A DNA stretch of 64,000 nt from Flavobacterium pokkalii (GTDB lineage Bacteria; Bacteroidota; Bacteroidia; Flavobacteriales; Flavobacteriaceae): positions 372,001-436,000 of the forward strand of contig NZ_NASZ01000001.1 of assembly GCF_014596575.1 (NCBI RefSeq). Direction: 5' to 3'. A program made the translations under genes and the position numbers. Under the pieces are notes generated by a model. The model searched no databases and was not told where the DNA came from. It saw nothing but the letters and a program-made list of their open reading frames with translations. Below are positions 44,609 to 54,879 of this stretch, piece after piece; within the stretch, counting starts at the first letter, position 1; each line of letters starts with the position of its first letter.

Positions 44609-47103
44609 AAACCTAAATTCAAAACATAACTGAGTTTGATGGCAATATTGTCTTCAAATCGCGGAAGTTGGTTAGGACCGTAACGGAAAAAAGTAGTGAG
44701 TCCTAATCCGTTGAAAATCTGATTTAATTCAATTCCCGATTCAAAGAAACCATTGTGTAAGGTTTTAAAATTAAGTCCGACATGTTGTTCCGGATGGTCT
44801 AAATTTCCCCATGCCATTCGGGAAACTAAAACCAGCGAAGGCTTTATTTTTTTGAACAAAGTCACACGGTTAAAAGCGTGTTTGAATTGAAACAAAGCAT
44901 ATTTGTTGGAGAAAAATTCGTTAAAAAACATGGTTTCAAAACTGTTTTTTCCGCCAAAAGTAATTCGCTGAATAACGGTTTCTTTTGTAATGTTATTCGG
45001 CGAGGTATTGTATAAATGCGTTAGCGGAATGTCTCCTAAAGCGTAACCTGCCTGAAATAATAAGGACGTTTTTTGCCCGTTTAAATATTTCTTTTCGTAT
45101 TCGGTTTTAAAGTCAAATTTGCTGAAATTAAAATCATTCTCCCATAATTTTCCAAGCGATTGTGTGAACTGAAAGGTAAATTTAGGAAAGCGTTTTTCTA
45201 TTTCGATTCTGCCGGTCGGAGTTTGCATAAAATCACTCAGCGGACTCCATTGCAGCGACAACATGGCTGTGGTCATGGTGTAAGCTGTGTAGAGTTTTTC
45301 ATTATACAAAAAGGCATAATTGAATTTTGGAGTAATATCGGCGTGATTGAGTTCCAGAATACTTTCGGTTTTGGGAATTTTTCGGGTTTCAAAATAGCTT
45401 TTCCAACTCACATAATTGTAAAAAGTGCTGATGTTTATCGGGCGCGGATCGTAAATTTTGAAAGGTCTTTTTTCAATCGAAAACCAGGTGCTGGCAATTT
45501 CCCGAACATCATCGGTATAGGCAATTCCCATCCAGGAATTGTCTTTCTGATCTATTTTTGCGGCAGCGCCCAGACTTCCTTTGAAAATGCCGTCTTTGGT
45601 TCCGTAAGCATAATAGCCTTCAATTCGGAAGTTTTTAGAAAGACGTTCGTTAGTGACACCACCTAATCCTAAACGGAATCCTTCGTGATTGTTGTAGCTG
45701 AATATTTTTCGTAAATCCAAATCAAAGAAAGCAATGGGGAAATAGCCGTTGATGATTTTTTTTCCAAATTGCACGCGATGGGCAATTTTTCTTCTAACCG
45801 AAATGCTATCGAGTTCGCTATAGGTTTTTTGACTGCGAATATCCATGGCGTCTTTTCGGTAGTTTTCCCAAAAAGATTCTTCTTTATTCAGCGCATTTTT
45901 CTCTATTTCTACAGCAAAATACGAATTAGGAATGGAGACAGTAATGTTTCTTTTAATGTCAAAATTATAGGTTTCTGATTGTAGATAAATATAATCCGAA
46001 GGTTGTTTTTTTCGGGGTTTAAGATTGTTTTCTACATCACCGTCAAATTGAATCGTTCCGCCAAAAATACGAATGTCATCGTCATTTTTTCCTTTAATAA
46101 TCCGGAAGCTTTTGTGAGTAGTAAACCAAAGATTTTCTTCCGGGAAATATTCAAATTCATGGCTTCCGCTAATATCGAGTAAGCCGCGGATGCGCATAAT
46201 CGCTTTGGTAACGGCGTAACTGTGTTGGTCAATGTATAAAATACCTTCGAGTCCTTTGGCTTTGCTTTTCTTTTTGTTTTTGAAATAAATCATAAAAGAA
46301 TTTCTGCCCGAAATAGCAATGGTGTCCAGAAGTTTGTAATCGTAATCCCGAAAAGAATTTTCGGCAATCGGACTGTTATATTTGGTTTCGAAAAGTTCGT
46401 ATTTCGAATCGTAAATGGAAAAAGACTGCAGGTTGAACGATAAGATTTCATAAAGTGGCTGCTTAAGTCCCGCCATTTTAGTTCCTAAAACGGTTTCTTT
46501 GAGTTTGTTGTCGCCAAATTGAAATTGGGATACTTTTTCTGTTTGAAATAAATGGCGTTTGCTGACCGTTTTTTTGAATTTGTAATTGGTAGAATCCAGT
46601 TTTATATAAACGCCATCCCGGGTTCTTTTGACAATGGTAGAGTCAATTTTTCCGGAAATCGAATCGGGATTAGCCGAGACGATGAGTTTGTTGTAGCTTT
46701 TAAATTCAAAGCTTTGCAGCTTTTTTTCGGGATTGTTTTGGTCTTTGAGTGCGATGGTTTTTTGAATAATGGCCAGTGCCGTATTTTTATTTTGAATTTT
46801 TACTTCTTTTAGAACGGCTGTTTGCGGAGTCAAAAAAACGGTGTAAAAAACAGTTTCGTTTTGATAGTCGGTTTTTTTTATTTGGTAACCCAAATAAGAA
46901 ACATAAAAAGACGAAAAAGTTGTTTTGGAATCAAAGTTAATGCTGAATTTTCCATCTACATCGCTAATGTTGCTGCCGGAATTGGTTGTGATGGTGGCAA
47001 AAGGCAGCGGTTTGCCGGAGTGGGAATCTTTTACAATTCCATTAATTTGAAATTGCGCCTGAAGCGAAAGGGTAAAAAGGAAAAACAATAAAAAATGCTT
47101 CAT
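44605..47103 (-). CDS. DUF5686 outer-membrane protein with CarboxypepD_reg-like domain
   Basis: The start is the ATG ending 47103 (MKHFLLFFLFTLSLQAQ), which begins a signal peptide; a longer frame adds six residues. The 832-residue protein has an N-terminal carboxypeptidase-regulatory-like Ig domain (about 20-105; INGIVKDSHSGKPLPFATI), then the DUF5686 region and a predicted beta-barrel ending in AIKLSYVLNLGF, whose terminal aromatic is typical of outer-membrane proteins. The family is Bacteroidota-specific and of unknown transport role. It lacks a TonB plug domain. Confidence 0.85.
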   Translation of the reverse strand: MKHFLLFFLFTLSLQAQFQINGIVKDSHSGKPLPFATITTNSGSNISDVDGKFSINFDSKTTFSSFYVSYLGYQIKKTDYQNETVFYTVFLTPQTAVLKEVKIQNKNTALAIIQKTIALKDQNNPEKKLQSFEFKSYNKLIVSANPDSISGKIDSTIVKRTRDGVYIKLDSTNYKFKKTVSKRHLFQTEKVSQFQFGDNKLKETVLGTKMAGLKQPLYEILSFNLQSFSIYDSKYELFETKYNSPIAENSFRDYDYKLLDTIAISGRNSFMIYFKNKKKSKAKGLEGILYIDQHSYAVTKAIMRIRGLLDISGSHEFEYFPEENLWFTTHKSFRIIKGKNDDDIRIFGGTIQFDGDVENNLKPRKKQPSDYIYLQSETYNFDIKRNITVSIPNSYFAVEIEKNALNKEESFWENYRKDAMDIRSQKTYSELDSISVRRKIAHRVQFGKKIINGYFPIAFFDLDLRKIFSYNNHEGFRLGLGGVTNERLSKNFRIEGYYAYGTKDGIFKGSLGAAAKIDQKDNSWMGIAYTDDVREIASTWFSIEKRPFKIYDPRPINISTFYNYVSWKSYFETRKIPKTESILELNHADITPKFNYAFLYNEKLYTAYTMTTAMLSLQWSPLSDFMQTPTGRIEIEKRFPKFTFQFTQSLGKLWENDFNFSKFDFKTEYEKKYLNGQKTSLLFQAGYALGDIPLTHLYNTSPNNITKETVIQRITFGGKNSFETMFFNEFFSNKYALFQFKHAFNRVTLFKKIKPSLVLVSRMAWGNLDHPEQHVGLNFKTLHNGFFESGIELNQIFNGLGLTTFFRYGPNQLPRFEDNIAIKLSYVLNLGF

Positions 47104-47149
47104 GGCTGCTTTTTGAATCAAAACGAAAGGAAACGCTTTTTTGGTATGG

Positions 47150-47157
47150 CAAAAGTA
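47150..47157 (-). promoter_or_regulatory. -7 promoter box of the DUF5686 gene
   Basis: On the minus strand the site reads TACTTTTG, a perfect TAnnTTTG, 46 bases before the ATG. Confidence 0.45.
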
Positions 47158-47177
47158 AGAAGCTATGTTTGATTAAT

Positions 47178-47317
47178 CGTCACTTCGAGTGATTTTTCGT
47201 AACAGAGTGGAGAAAAATTGTATCGAGAAGGGCTTTAATGATTTGACTTTATTGGTTCTCGATACAAATTTTCTGAAAAAGCTATTCGCATTTTCCGAAA
47301 ATTTACTCGAACTGACG
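47178..47317. repeat. 140-bp imperfect palindrome with GTCAnTTCGAG ends
   Basis: The two halves are complementary over most of their length: outer arms CGTCACTTCGAGT / ACTCGAACTGACG and inner arms AAATTGTATCGAGAA / TTCTCGATACAAATTT, separated by less regular sequence. It occupies the gap between the DUF5686 promoter and the frr terminator. No gene is inside. The outer ends match those of the smaller repeat at 26611-26667. Confidence 0.8.
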
Positions 47318-47356
47318 CTAAGCTTTAATCCCATTTGGTATAACTTTTCTAGAATG

Positions 47357-47394
47357 AAAAATCCGTCCCGATAAAATAATCAGGACGGATTTTA
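47357..47394 (-). terminator. terminator of the pyrH-frr operon
   Basis: AAAATCCGTCC / GGACGGATTTT, an 11-bp perfect stem, 19 bases after the frr stop, followed on the minus strand by a short T-rich tract. Confidence 0.75.
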
Positions 47395-47412
47395 AAATGT
47401 GTTTTTCGAAAG

Positions 47413-47976
47413 TTACACTTTCATAATTTCGGCTTCTTTGGCAGCAAGAAGCTCGTCTATTTTCTTGATGTAAGTGTTCGTTAGATTTTGAACATCTTCT
47501 TCGGCGCTTTTGCAAATGTCTTCCGAAGTTCCGTCTTTTTCCAGTTTTTTGATGTCGTTGTTAGCGTCTTTTCTGGCGTTTCGGATACCAATTTTGGCAT
47601 CTTCAGCTTCCGCTTTGGCTTGTTTAGCCAATTCGCGACGACGGTCTTCTGTCAAAGGCGGTACGCTAATGATAATGACATCTCCGTTGTTCATTGGGTT
47701 AAAACCAAGATTAGCAATCATAATGGCTTTTTCAATGGTTTGTAACATGTTTTTTTCAAAAGGCTGCAAAGTAATCGTGCGCGCATCCGGAACGCTGATT
47801 TTAGCTACCTGATTCAACGGCGTTGAAGATCCGTAGTAATCTACAAATACACTCCCAAGCATAGCAGGAGAGGCTTTTCCGGCACGGATATTTAGAAATT
47901 CTTTTTCTAGGTGACCAATAGAACCTTCCATAGATTCCTGTGCGCTATCTAATATAAATTCAATTTCTTCAGTCAT
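47413..47976 (-). CDS. frr: ribosome recycling factor
   Basis: A 187-residue RRF, which splits post-termination ribosomes with EF-G. The three-helix bundle sequence is recognisable from HLEKEFLNIRAGKASPAMLGSVFVDYYG through ISVPPLTEDRRRELAKQAKAEAEDAKIGIRNARKDAN to the C-terminus. pyrH lies 83 bases upstream, the standard pair; the gap holds a dispersed palindrome. Confidence 0.97.
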   Translation of the reverse strand: MTEEIEFILDSAQESMEGSIGHLEKEFLNIRAGKASPAMLGSVFVDYYGSSTPLNQVAKISVPDARTITLQPFEKNMLQTIEKAIMIANLGFNPMNNGDVIIISVPPLTEDRRRELAKQAKAEAEDAKIGIRNARKDANNDIKKLEKDGTSEDICKSAEEDVQNLTNTYIKKIDELLAAKEAEIMKV

Positions 47977-47999
47977 TGTTTTAGATTTTTAGTGTTCAG

Positions 48000-48015
48000 T
48001 CCCGAAGCTTCGGGA
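48000..48015. repeat. palindrome TCCCGAAGCTTCGGGA
   Basis: A perfect 16-bp palindrome between pyrH and frr, related to the CCCGAT...ATCGGG copies and to TCCCGAAGTTTCGGGA at 60551-60566. Confidence 0.75.
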
Positions 48016-48059
48016 TTAGATTTCAGATTTTCTGTTGTCTGAAAGCTGCTGTCTGCAAA

Positions 48060-48767
<708 letters not shown>

Positions 48768-48789
48768 GTGATTGTTGCGTTGATTGGTG

Positions 48790-48797
48790 CAAATATA
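48790..48797 (-). promoter_or_regulatory. -7 promoter box of pyrH
   Basis: On the minus strand the site reads TATATTTG, a perfect TAnnTTTG, 22 bases before the pyrH ATG. Confidence 0.5.
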
Positions 48798-48828
48798 GGG
48801 ATATTCTTTTTTTCTGAAATAGGACGCC

Positions 48829-49614
48829 TTAAATTTTATATAATTTGTTCTCGTAGCTGTATTTAGCGGCCTGATAGCCTAAATTGAAAATTGTATCCAT
48901 TTTAATTTTGTTAGTTTCAAAGGTACTGAAAGTGCTTAACTCTTTGGGTTCGATCATCCAGTCGCAATGATTGAATTTAGTTCGATTCGAATTTTCCGAA
49001 AGAATATCAAAAGCACGAGTGGTTACGGCGCGGATGGAATTCAAATCTTTGGCTTCGATAGTATTGATGGGACTTACATAAACCCCGATGATGGTATCGC
49101 AGTTTTTTTTGAGTAAATCGGTGGGAAAGTGATTCAAAATTCCGCCGTCACTGTAATGATTGCCGTTGATTTGATAAGGCGAAATGATTCCCGGAAAGGA
49201 AGAGGACGAAATCAGTGCATCGACAATTTTGGTTTCGGGTTCGAAAATTTTCAGTTTGCCTTCAATCATGTCGGTCGCGGTAATTTGTGTTGGAATTTCC
49301 AAATCAGAAAGAGTCGCATCCTTAAAAACCGCCTGAAAATATTCTTTGAATGCCTCAGAATCGATCAAGCCGGCTTTGGTAAAAGTGATGTGTTTCCAAT
49401 GAAATAAATAAATAGATTTGAAGAAATCGAGGATTTCTTCGGGTGTTTTACCCCAGGCATACATAGCGCCCACAATTGAACCGGCGCTGGTTCCGGCAAT
49501 TTGAGTAGGACGAATGCCCTGTTCTTCCATAAATTTAATTGCCCCCGCATGGGCTAAACCTTTTGTTCCGCCACCCGAAAGCGCCAGCCCAATTGATTTT
49601 GAATAGAGGTTCAT
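48829..49614 (-). CDS. patatin-like phospholipase (RssA/NTE-type)
   Basis: The start at [16 protein letters not shown] (ATG ending 49614) is preferred to a longer frame at 49653, which would add 13 charged residues. The 261-residue protein has the oxyanion loop [12 protein letters not shown] (14-25), nucleophile S43 in GTSAG and catalytic D156 in SDGG, the Ser-Asp dyad of patatin lipases. No signal peptide: it is cytoplasmic or membrane-associated. It is 61 bases upstream of pyrH on the same strand. Confidence 0.9.
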   Translation of the reverse strand: MNLYSKSIGLALSGGGTKGLAHAGAIKFMEEQGIRPTQIAGTSAGSIVGAMYAWGKTPEEILDFFKSIYLFHWKHITFTKAGLIDSEAFKEYFQAVFKDATLSDLEIPTQITATDMIEGKLKIFEPETKIVDALISSSSFPGIISPYQINGNHYSDGGILNHFPTDLLKKNCDTIIGVYVSPINTIEAKDLNSIRAVTTRAFDILSENSNRTKFNHCDWMIEPKELSTFSTFETNKIKMDTIFNLGYQAAKYSYENKLYKI

Positions 49615-49815
49615 TTGGTTGGTAATTTTTATAAAAGTACACTTTTTACGCATTTCATAAGTCTAAAATTTGTTTTTTTAGAAGACAGAGGAGATTATTT
49701 GAATAGTTTAAAAGTTTCAACTAGGTTTGACTTTTTTTAGACTTTATGAGATTAAAATATTTAGATAAATTCAATAAAAATAACTATTTCGTTTTTGTAA
49801 GAATAATAATGATTT

Positions 49816-50358
49816 TCAACGATTACTTCTATCTTTTGAGTTTTTTCTGAAACTTGAAAATGAGATGCCTAAGCTAATCGTGGCTACTTTCTCTTCACTG
49901 TACAGTTTAAATCCGTATTGGGTGAGTTCTATAAAAACAGCAGGTCCTTCGATGCCTTCAATTCCTAATCCAATTTTTTTATAATCTCCGTGCAAATTTC
50001 CGCGACCTATAATAATTGATTTGCCGTAATCGGTTTCGATATAAAAGAAGGTTTCGGGATCTAATTTCAGACTAAATTTCAAATTTGCAAAGGCAGGAAC
50101 AACAACAAGTTTTTTGGAGGCAACCCAGTCAATACCTGAATTTAAACCCACGGCAATTTTTCGGTTAAAATGCAAGCCTTCGCCAAATTTAAAGCTTAAA
50201 CCATTTGGCGTAAACCAATATTCGTCTTCGTTGTCGCTGTTTAGATTTGCCCTCATAGGAGTGGAAAGGCTATATTGTGTATAAGCGCCTTGTTGAAATT
50301 GGGCAAATACGGAACAGGAACATCCCAAAATTAGTAGTAGCCAAACTAAGGTTTTCAT
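49816..50358 (-). CDS. hypothetical secreted protein
   Basis: A 180-residue protein with a signal peptide (about 1-19, ending SVFAQ). The rest alternates hydrophobic and polar residues (GLSFKFGEGLHFNRKIAVGLNSGIDW, VPAFANLKFSLKL, ISLGISFSSF), as expected of a small outer-membrane or periplasmic beta-barrel. I recognise no named family. It sits between patatin and truB on the same strand. Confidence 0.75.
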   Translation of the reverse strand: MKTLVWLLLILGCSCSVFAQFQQGAYTQYSLSTPMRANLNSDNEDEYWFTPNGLSFKFGEGLHFNRKIAVGLNSGIDWVASKKLVVVPAFANLKFSLKLDPETFFYIETDYGKSIIIGRGNLHGDYKKIGLGIEGIEGPAVFIELTQYGFKLYSEEKVATISLGISFSSFRKNSKDRSNR

Positions 50359-50440
50359 ATATAGACGTTTAAAAAGTCAGTATGCGATAAACTCCTTATT
50401 ATTTCTACACTAAGTTAGTTAAATTTATGATGTGAAGTTG

Positions 50441-51139
50441 TTAGAAATCTAAATTTAAGCTTTCTTCAAAAAGCGTAATATCAATGGCATTTTTTACATT
50501 ATAATCGCCAATTTTGGTACGGCGTAATGCGGTGAGGTGCGCACCAGAATTTAGGGCTTTTCCAAAATCAAAAGCCAGGGAACGAATATAAGTCCCTTTG
50601 CTGCATACTACTCTGAAATCAATTTCAGGAAGTGCAATTCGGGTGATTTCAAATTCGTGAATCGTGGTTTTTCTGCTGGCAATTTCCACTTCTTCACCGG
50701 CGCGGGCGTGTTCGTACAGGCGTTTGCCGTCTTTTTTAATTGCCGAAAAAATTGGAGGTTTTTGATCGATTTCGCCTAAAAACTGCTTCACCGTTTCATG
50801 AATTAAAGCTTCGTCGATATGGTCTGTTGGGAAAGTCGCATCCATCTCGGTTTCTAAATCATAAGAAGGTGTGGTCGCTCCAATATAGAAAGTTCCAGTG
50901 TATTCTTTGGCTTGTCCTTGTAGTTCGGCAATTTTTTTGGTGAATTTTCCGGTGCAAATTAACAATAGTCCGGTCGCTAAAGGATCCAAAGTTCCGGCAT
51001 GACCAATTTTGAATTTTTTAGGTAAGCCTACCTTGTTAATCAGCAGGTATTTTAATTTATTCACCGCCTGAAAGGAACTCCATTGCAAAGGTTTGTCAAT
51101 CAATAAAACCTGCCCTTCTAAATACTCTTCTTTTGTCAT
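50441..51139 (-). CDS. truB: tRNA pseudouridine(55) synthase TruB
   Basis: A 232-residue enzyme making pseudouridine 55 in the T loop. Catalytic D52 lies in GHAGTLDPLATGLL, preceded by LLIDKPLQWSSF; KGTYIRSLAFDFGKAL is near residue 190. It lacks the C-terminal PUA extension of larger TruBs. Its ATG overlaps the last base of the uppP stop, implying translational coupling. Confidence 0.96.
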   Translation of the reverse strand: MTKEEYLEGQVLLIDKPLQWSSFQAVNKLKYLLINKVGLPKKFKIGHAGTLDPLATGLLLICTGKFTKKIAELQGQAKEYTGTFYIGATTPSYDLETEMDATFPTDHIDEALIHETVKQFLGEIDQKPPIFSAIKKDGKRLYEHARAGEEVEIASRKTTIHEFEITRIALPEIDFRVVCSKGTYIRSLAFDFGKALNSGAHLTALRRTKIGDYNVKNAIDITLFEESLNLDF

Positions 51140-51924
51140 TAGATAACGGTAAGCGGGTGAATGAAATAATGAATGAGCAACAGGATTAATCCGGCTGCTA
51201 TGCGGTAGTAACCAAAAACTTTGAAGCCTTTTTTACTTAAAAAGCCAATGAAAGATTTAATGGCTAACATGGCTACGATAAAAGCAACAATGTTTCCTAT
51301 GAATAAGATATTAATCTGGTCTTCGGTTAAAACGTAACCATCTTTATAAAAATCGTAGCATTTTTTTACAGTAGCGCCTAACATCGTTGGGACAGCCAGA
51401 AAAAAAGAAAATTCGGCAGCAGCCGTTCGGGATAATTTTTGAGACATTCCGCCTACGATAGAAGCTCCGCTTCGGGAAACTCCCGGAATCATTGCAAAAC
51501 ATTGGAAAAAACCAATTTTTAAAGCTCTGCTGTAAGTGATTTCAGTGTCTTCTGAATTGTTGAACCAGTCGTCTACTTTGAGCAGAATGATTCCGCCAAT
51601 TAATAACGAAATGGCAACGGTAAGAGGATTTTCCAGTAAAGAATCGATTTTTTTGCTGAAAAGCAAACCAAAAACAACCGCCGGCATAAAGGCAACCAAT
51701 AATTTGAAATAAAAATCCAAAGACTGAAAAAAACGTTTGAAATACAATACCAAAACCGAAAGGATAGCCCCTAACTGAATGACGATTGTGAAAAGTTTAG
51801 TGAATTCTTCGTGCTCAATTCCGTAAAAAGAGGAAGCAATAATCATGTGTCCTGTGGAAGAAACCGGAAGAAATTCGGTGATTCCTTCGATTATAGCCAG
51901 AACAATAGCTTGTAATGTGTTCAT
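51139..51924 (-). CDS. uppP: undecaprenyl-diphosphate phosphatase UppP (BacA)
   Basis: A 261-residue membrane phosphatase that recycles the peptidoglycan lipid carrier. The active-site motifs [18 protein letters not shown] (13-30) and [14 protein letters not shown] (about 156-169) are intact, with about eight hydrophobic segments. It is in the usual Bacteroidota block ftsX-DUF3098-uppP-truB. Confidence 0.97.
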   Translation of the reverse strand: MNTLQAIVLAIIEGITEFLPVSSTGHMIIASSFYGIEHEEFTKLFTIVIQLGAILSVLVLYFKRFFQSLDFYFKLLVAFMPAVVFGLLFSKKIDSLLENPLTVAISLLIGGIILLKVDDWFNNSEDTEITYSRALKIGFFQCFAMIPGVSRSGASIVGGMSQKLSRTAAAEFSFFLAVPTMLGATVKKCYDFYKDGYVLTEDQINILFIGNIVAFIVAMLAIKSFIGFLSKKGFKVFGYYRIAAGLILLLIHYFIHPLTVI

Positions 51925-52003
51925 TTTGGAGTAATCAGTTTTCGGTTTTCAGTTTTCAGTTGTTTTGCTGTTTTTTCTGCAAACTGCAACTGATTACTGT
52001 AAA

Positions 52004-52237
52004 CTACTTGTTGTTTTTTTTGAAAATGGAATAAATGGTAATTCCGAAACCAATTAAAACGGTTGTTGGTGCTAATCGGATTCTTCTAAAGTCAAAAATG
52101 GCATCGCTGTACACTTTTGGATCATCACTTCCACCACCTGACATAAGTATAAATCCAAGTGCAATAACCCCGATTCCGATTAATAGGATTTTATAGTTTA
52201 CTTTATCGAATAAAAATTCCTGTTTGTTGTTTTCCAT
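52004..52237 (-). CDS. DUF3098 family small membrane protein
   Basis: A 77-residue protein with two membrane helices (about 14-34 and 57-72) joined by a loop rich in charged residues (GGGSDDPKVYSDAIFDFRRIRLAPTTV). The sequence matches DUF3098, always found next to ftsX and uppP in this phylum; function is unknown but the context suggests a cell-envelope or division role. Confidence 0.9.
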   Translation of the reverse strand: MENNKQEFLFDKVNYKILLIGIGVIALGFILMSGGGSDDPKVYSDAIFDFRRIRLAPTTVLIGFGITIYSIFKKNNK

Positions 52238-52313
52238 TTTATTACGAGGAACGAAGCAATCTCATTCCAGTTTTTTTAAGTTATTATTTTTTTGATGAAT
52301 CACTGATCACTAA

Positions 52314-52331
52314 TCCCGATAGCTATCGAGA
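52314..52331. repeat. dispersed palindrome CCCGATAGCTATCGaG, copy 3
   Basis: Differs from copies at 20801 and 26191 by one base in the right arm. It lies between ftsX and the DUF3098 gene, flanked by CACTGATCACTAAT and CTGACCACTGATTAC repeats. Confidence 0.75.
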
Positions 52332-52345
52332 CTGACCACTGATTA

Positions 52346-53224
52346 CTAATACAAATCGTCTGTTCTTAAATTAAGGAAACGTTGGGTAGCAAAATGAGTG
52401 CTTAACCAGGTAATTAATGCTCCAAATCCAAAAACGCCGGCAAAAATCAGGATGATGTATACTTTATCTTCCAGAATTCCCAATTCCGGAAAATTAGTTT
52501 GAATGTAGGATAAAAGTCCAATTAAGGCTAAAATAGCCAAAGCGGCTCCCAGCATTCCTAATTTTACACTTCGCATGACAAATGGTTTTCGGATAAACGA
52601 TTTGGTTGCGCCTACCATTTGCATGGTTTTGATGATAAATCGGTTGGAATAAATGGACAAACGCAACGAGCTGTTAATTAGTAAAACGGCAATAAAAGTT
52701 AAAAATCCGCTGATTATTAAAATCCACATGCTGACTTTTTTGATGTTGTCGTTAACCATGTTTACCAATTGTTTGTCGTACACAATATCCGAAATCATGG
52801 GGTTGTTTGTGCGCAACTGACGTTCAATTTTAGCTACAGAGTCTTTTTCTACATAAGCCGCTTTGATGTGAATGTCAAAAGAGTTTTGCAAAGGATTTTC
52901 GCCAAGGAAAGTCAGGAAATCTTCCCCGATAATATCTGTATGTTGTTTTGCAGCCTCTTCTTTGCTTACATATACAATGCTTTTAGCATAAGCTGCTTTT
53001 TTTAATTCGGTGCCAAAACCTTTTAAAATTGTATCATTGGCCTCGTTTTTAAAGAAAACCGTCATGGCGATTTTTTCCTTAAAATTGTCAGCTAATCTTT
53101 TAGAATTGACAATAAAAAGACCTAAGATTCCGAGTAAAAATAAAACCAGAGAAATACTCAGAACTACCGAAAAATAAGAGGAAATTAACCTGCGTTTTTG
53201 AAACTTATCAAATGAAGAACTCAT
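52346..53224 (-). CDS. ftsX: cell-division permease-like protein FtsX
   Basis: A 292-residue FtsX with four membrane helices: one at about 18-40 and three in the C-terminal third (about 164-190, 215-240 and 255-278), separated by an extracytoplasmic PLD-like domain. With FtsE it activates cell-wall hydrolases at the septum; ftsE is not in the window. The C-terminal cytosolic-facing segment NSSLRLSIYSNRFIIKTMQMVGATKSFI is the family signature. Confidence 0.93.
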   Translation of the reverse strand: MSSSFDKFQKRRLISSYFSVVLSISLVLFLLGILGLFIVNSKRLADNFKEKIAMTVFFKNEANDTILKGFGTELKKAAYAKSIVYVSKEEAAKQHTDIIGEDFLTFLGENPLQNSFDIHIKAAYVEKDSVAKIERQLRTNNPMISDIVYDKQLVNMVNDNIKKVSMWILIISGFLTFIAVLLINSSLRLSIYSNRFIIKTMQMVGATKSFIRKPFVMRSVKLGMLGAALAILALIGLLSYIQTNFPELGILEDKVYIILIFAGVFGFGALITWLSTHFATQRFLNLRTDDLY

Positions 53225-53305
53225 AGTTTACTTTAATTATGGGGTAAAAATAATAAACAATTTCTTTATATGAAGCTAATAACGTTCAAAGTTTCAATTT
53301 TCGTG

Positions 53306-54205
53306 TTATAAATCCCGACTTTTAGGAACAGAATCTATTTTTGTAAGAATAGGGTTGAAAGCTTTGGAAGCAATCAGCACTTTATTACCAATGTTTAAAT
53401 CCTGAATTTCTTCGTCCATCGCAATGATTTTGACAATGTTATTCCCAATTAAAACCACTACGATGTTGATGAAATTTTCTTTTTCAATTTTGAGAATTTC
53501 GCCCACAAACTGAAATTTTCCACTTGCCAGACGACTCGAAAAAACTTCGTCCGGACTACCATTTTTGCTGATAATACCGTTTTCAAGAACAATTACTTTG
53601 TCGGACATTTTATAAATTTCGGCAATATCATGACTGACTAAAATAGTGGTAAGCTGGTATTTTCGATGTGCCTGAAGAATATAATCCTGCAATTTTATAC
53701 GCATTTCCTGATCTACGGCAGATAAGGGTTCGTCAAGCAATAAAATTTTTGGGCGACGCACTAAGGCTCTGGCCAGAGCGACTCTTTGTTTTTGTCCGCC
53801 GGAGAGTTGTGCCGGTTTTTGATGTTGCAAATGCTGCAATTCCATTAGTGCTAATAATTCCTCGACAATGGATTTGTCCTGTCCTTTTTCGAGGGCATAA
53901 TTTAGATTTTCGCGAACGCTCATATTGGGAAATAAAGCGTAATCCTGAAAAACATAAGCAATGTTGCGTTTTTGCGGAGGAAGTTGGTTTTTTTTATTGG
54001 TATCCAGCCAGTTTTCGTTATTTACTGTGATGATACCTTTATCAGCCTGAGTCAATCCGGAAATCATGCGCAAAGTAGTTGTTTTCCCCGAACCCGACGC
54101 GCCATACAAAGTCACAAATTCATTTTCCCTGATTTCAAAATCAAGGTTCAAAAGCATTTCTCCTGTAGCCGATTGGAGTTTTTTCTGAATTTGAATGACA
54201 ATCAT
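53306..54205 (-). CDS. modC: molybdate ABC transporter ATP-binding protein
   Basis: A 299-residue ATPase. Walker A GASGSGKTT (about 36-44), ABC signature LSGGQKQRVALARAL (about 130-144), Walker B ILLLDEPLSAVD and the H-loop segment VSHD are present. The C-terminal 70 residues form a TOBE domain. Overlaps modB by 4 bases, and together with modA, modB and the di-TOBE gene it forms a molybdate (or tungstate) importer. Confidence 0.92.
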   Translation of the reverse strand: MIVIQIQKKLQSATGEMLLNLDFEIRENEFVTLYGASGSGKTTTLRMISGLTQADKGIITVNNENWLDTNKKNQLPPQKRNIAYVFQDYALFPNMSVRENLNYALEKGQDKSIVEELLALMELQHLQHQKPAQLSGGQKQRVALARALVRRPKILLLDEPLSAVDQEMRIKLQDYILQAHRKYQLTTILVSHDIAEIYKMSDKVIVLENGIISKNGSPDEVFSSRLASGKFQFVGEILKIEKENFINIVVVLIGNNIVKIIAMDEEIQDLNIGNKVLIASKAFNPILTKIDSVPKSRDL

Positions 54206-54879
54206 TGTAAAGGAGATGTTTTAGAAAAACGATGGTTAATGGTGTAAACGCATAAAAGTACCACAAAGGCAAAAGCAAATAAAATTCCGGCATACACATT
54301 GGCATTGTGGTAATTCATCGCCTGCACTTCGTCATAAATAGCGATGGAAACGACTTTAGTTTCTGACGGAATACTGCCGCCTACCATTAAAACCACGCCA
54401 AATTCGCCAATAGTATGTGCAAAAGTGAGTACAATTCCGGTAAGTATGCTTTTTTTAATATTTGGAATTAAAACTTTAAAAAGGGTTTCGGTTTTGCTTT
54501 TTCCTAATAAAAAAGAAGCTTCCATCAAGGACGGAGAAAGCAATTTGAATCCGTTTTGAATAGGATGTACCATAAAAGGGAGGCTATACAAAACCGAGGC
54601 AACCACTAATCCGGAAAAGGTAAAAACCAGTCGGAGGTCAAAATATTGGTCGAGAAATTTCCCAAAAGTATTTTCAGGACTAAAAGCCAGTAACAAATAA
54701 AATCCTAGAACCGAAGGCGGTAAAACAAGCGGTAAACTCACCACAGCTTCCGGAATTGCTTTTAGTTTCCATTTGCTGAAAGCTAACCAATAAGCTAACG
54801 GTAAGCCAATACACAACAAAATCAGCGTGGTGCAAAAGGCCAGTTGTAAGGTGAGATATATGGGTTGCAAATCAATCAT
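54202..54879 (-). CDS. modB: molybdate ABC transporter permease
   Basis: A 225-residue permease with about five or six membrane helices and the permease/ATPase coupling loop EASFLLGKSKTETLFKVLIPNIKKSI followed by FAHTIGEFGVVLMVGGSIP, matching the ModB consensus. Overlaps the di-TOBE gene by 8 bases and modC by 4, so the genes are tightly coupled. Confidence 0.94.
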   Translation of the reverse strand: MIDLQPIYLTLQLAFCTTLILLCIGLPLAYWLAFSKWKLKAIPEAVVSLPLVLPPSVLGFYLLLAFSPENTFGKFLDQYFDLRLVFTFSGLVVASVLYSLPFMVHPIQNGFKLLSPSLMEASFLLGKSKTETLFKVLIPNIKKSILTGIVLTFAHTIGEFGVVLMVGGSIPSETKVVSIAIYDEVQAMNYHNANVYAGILFAFAFVVLLCVYTINHRFSKTSPLQ

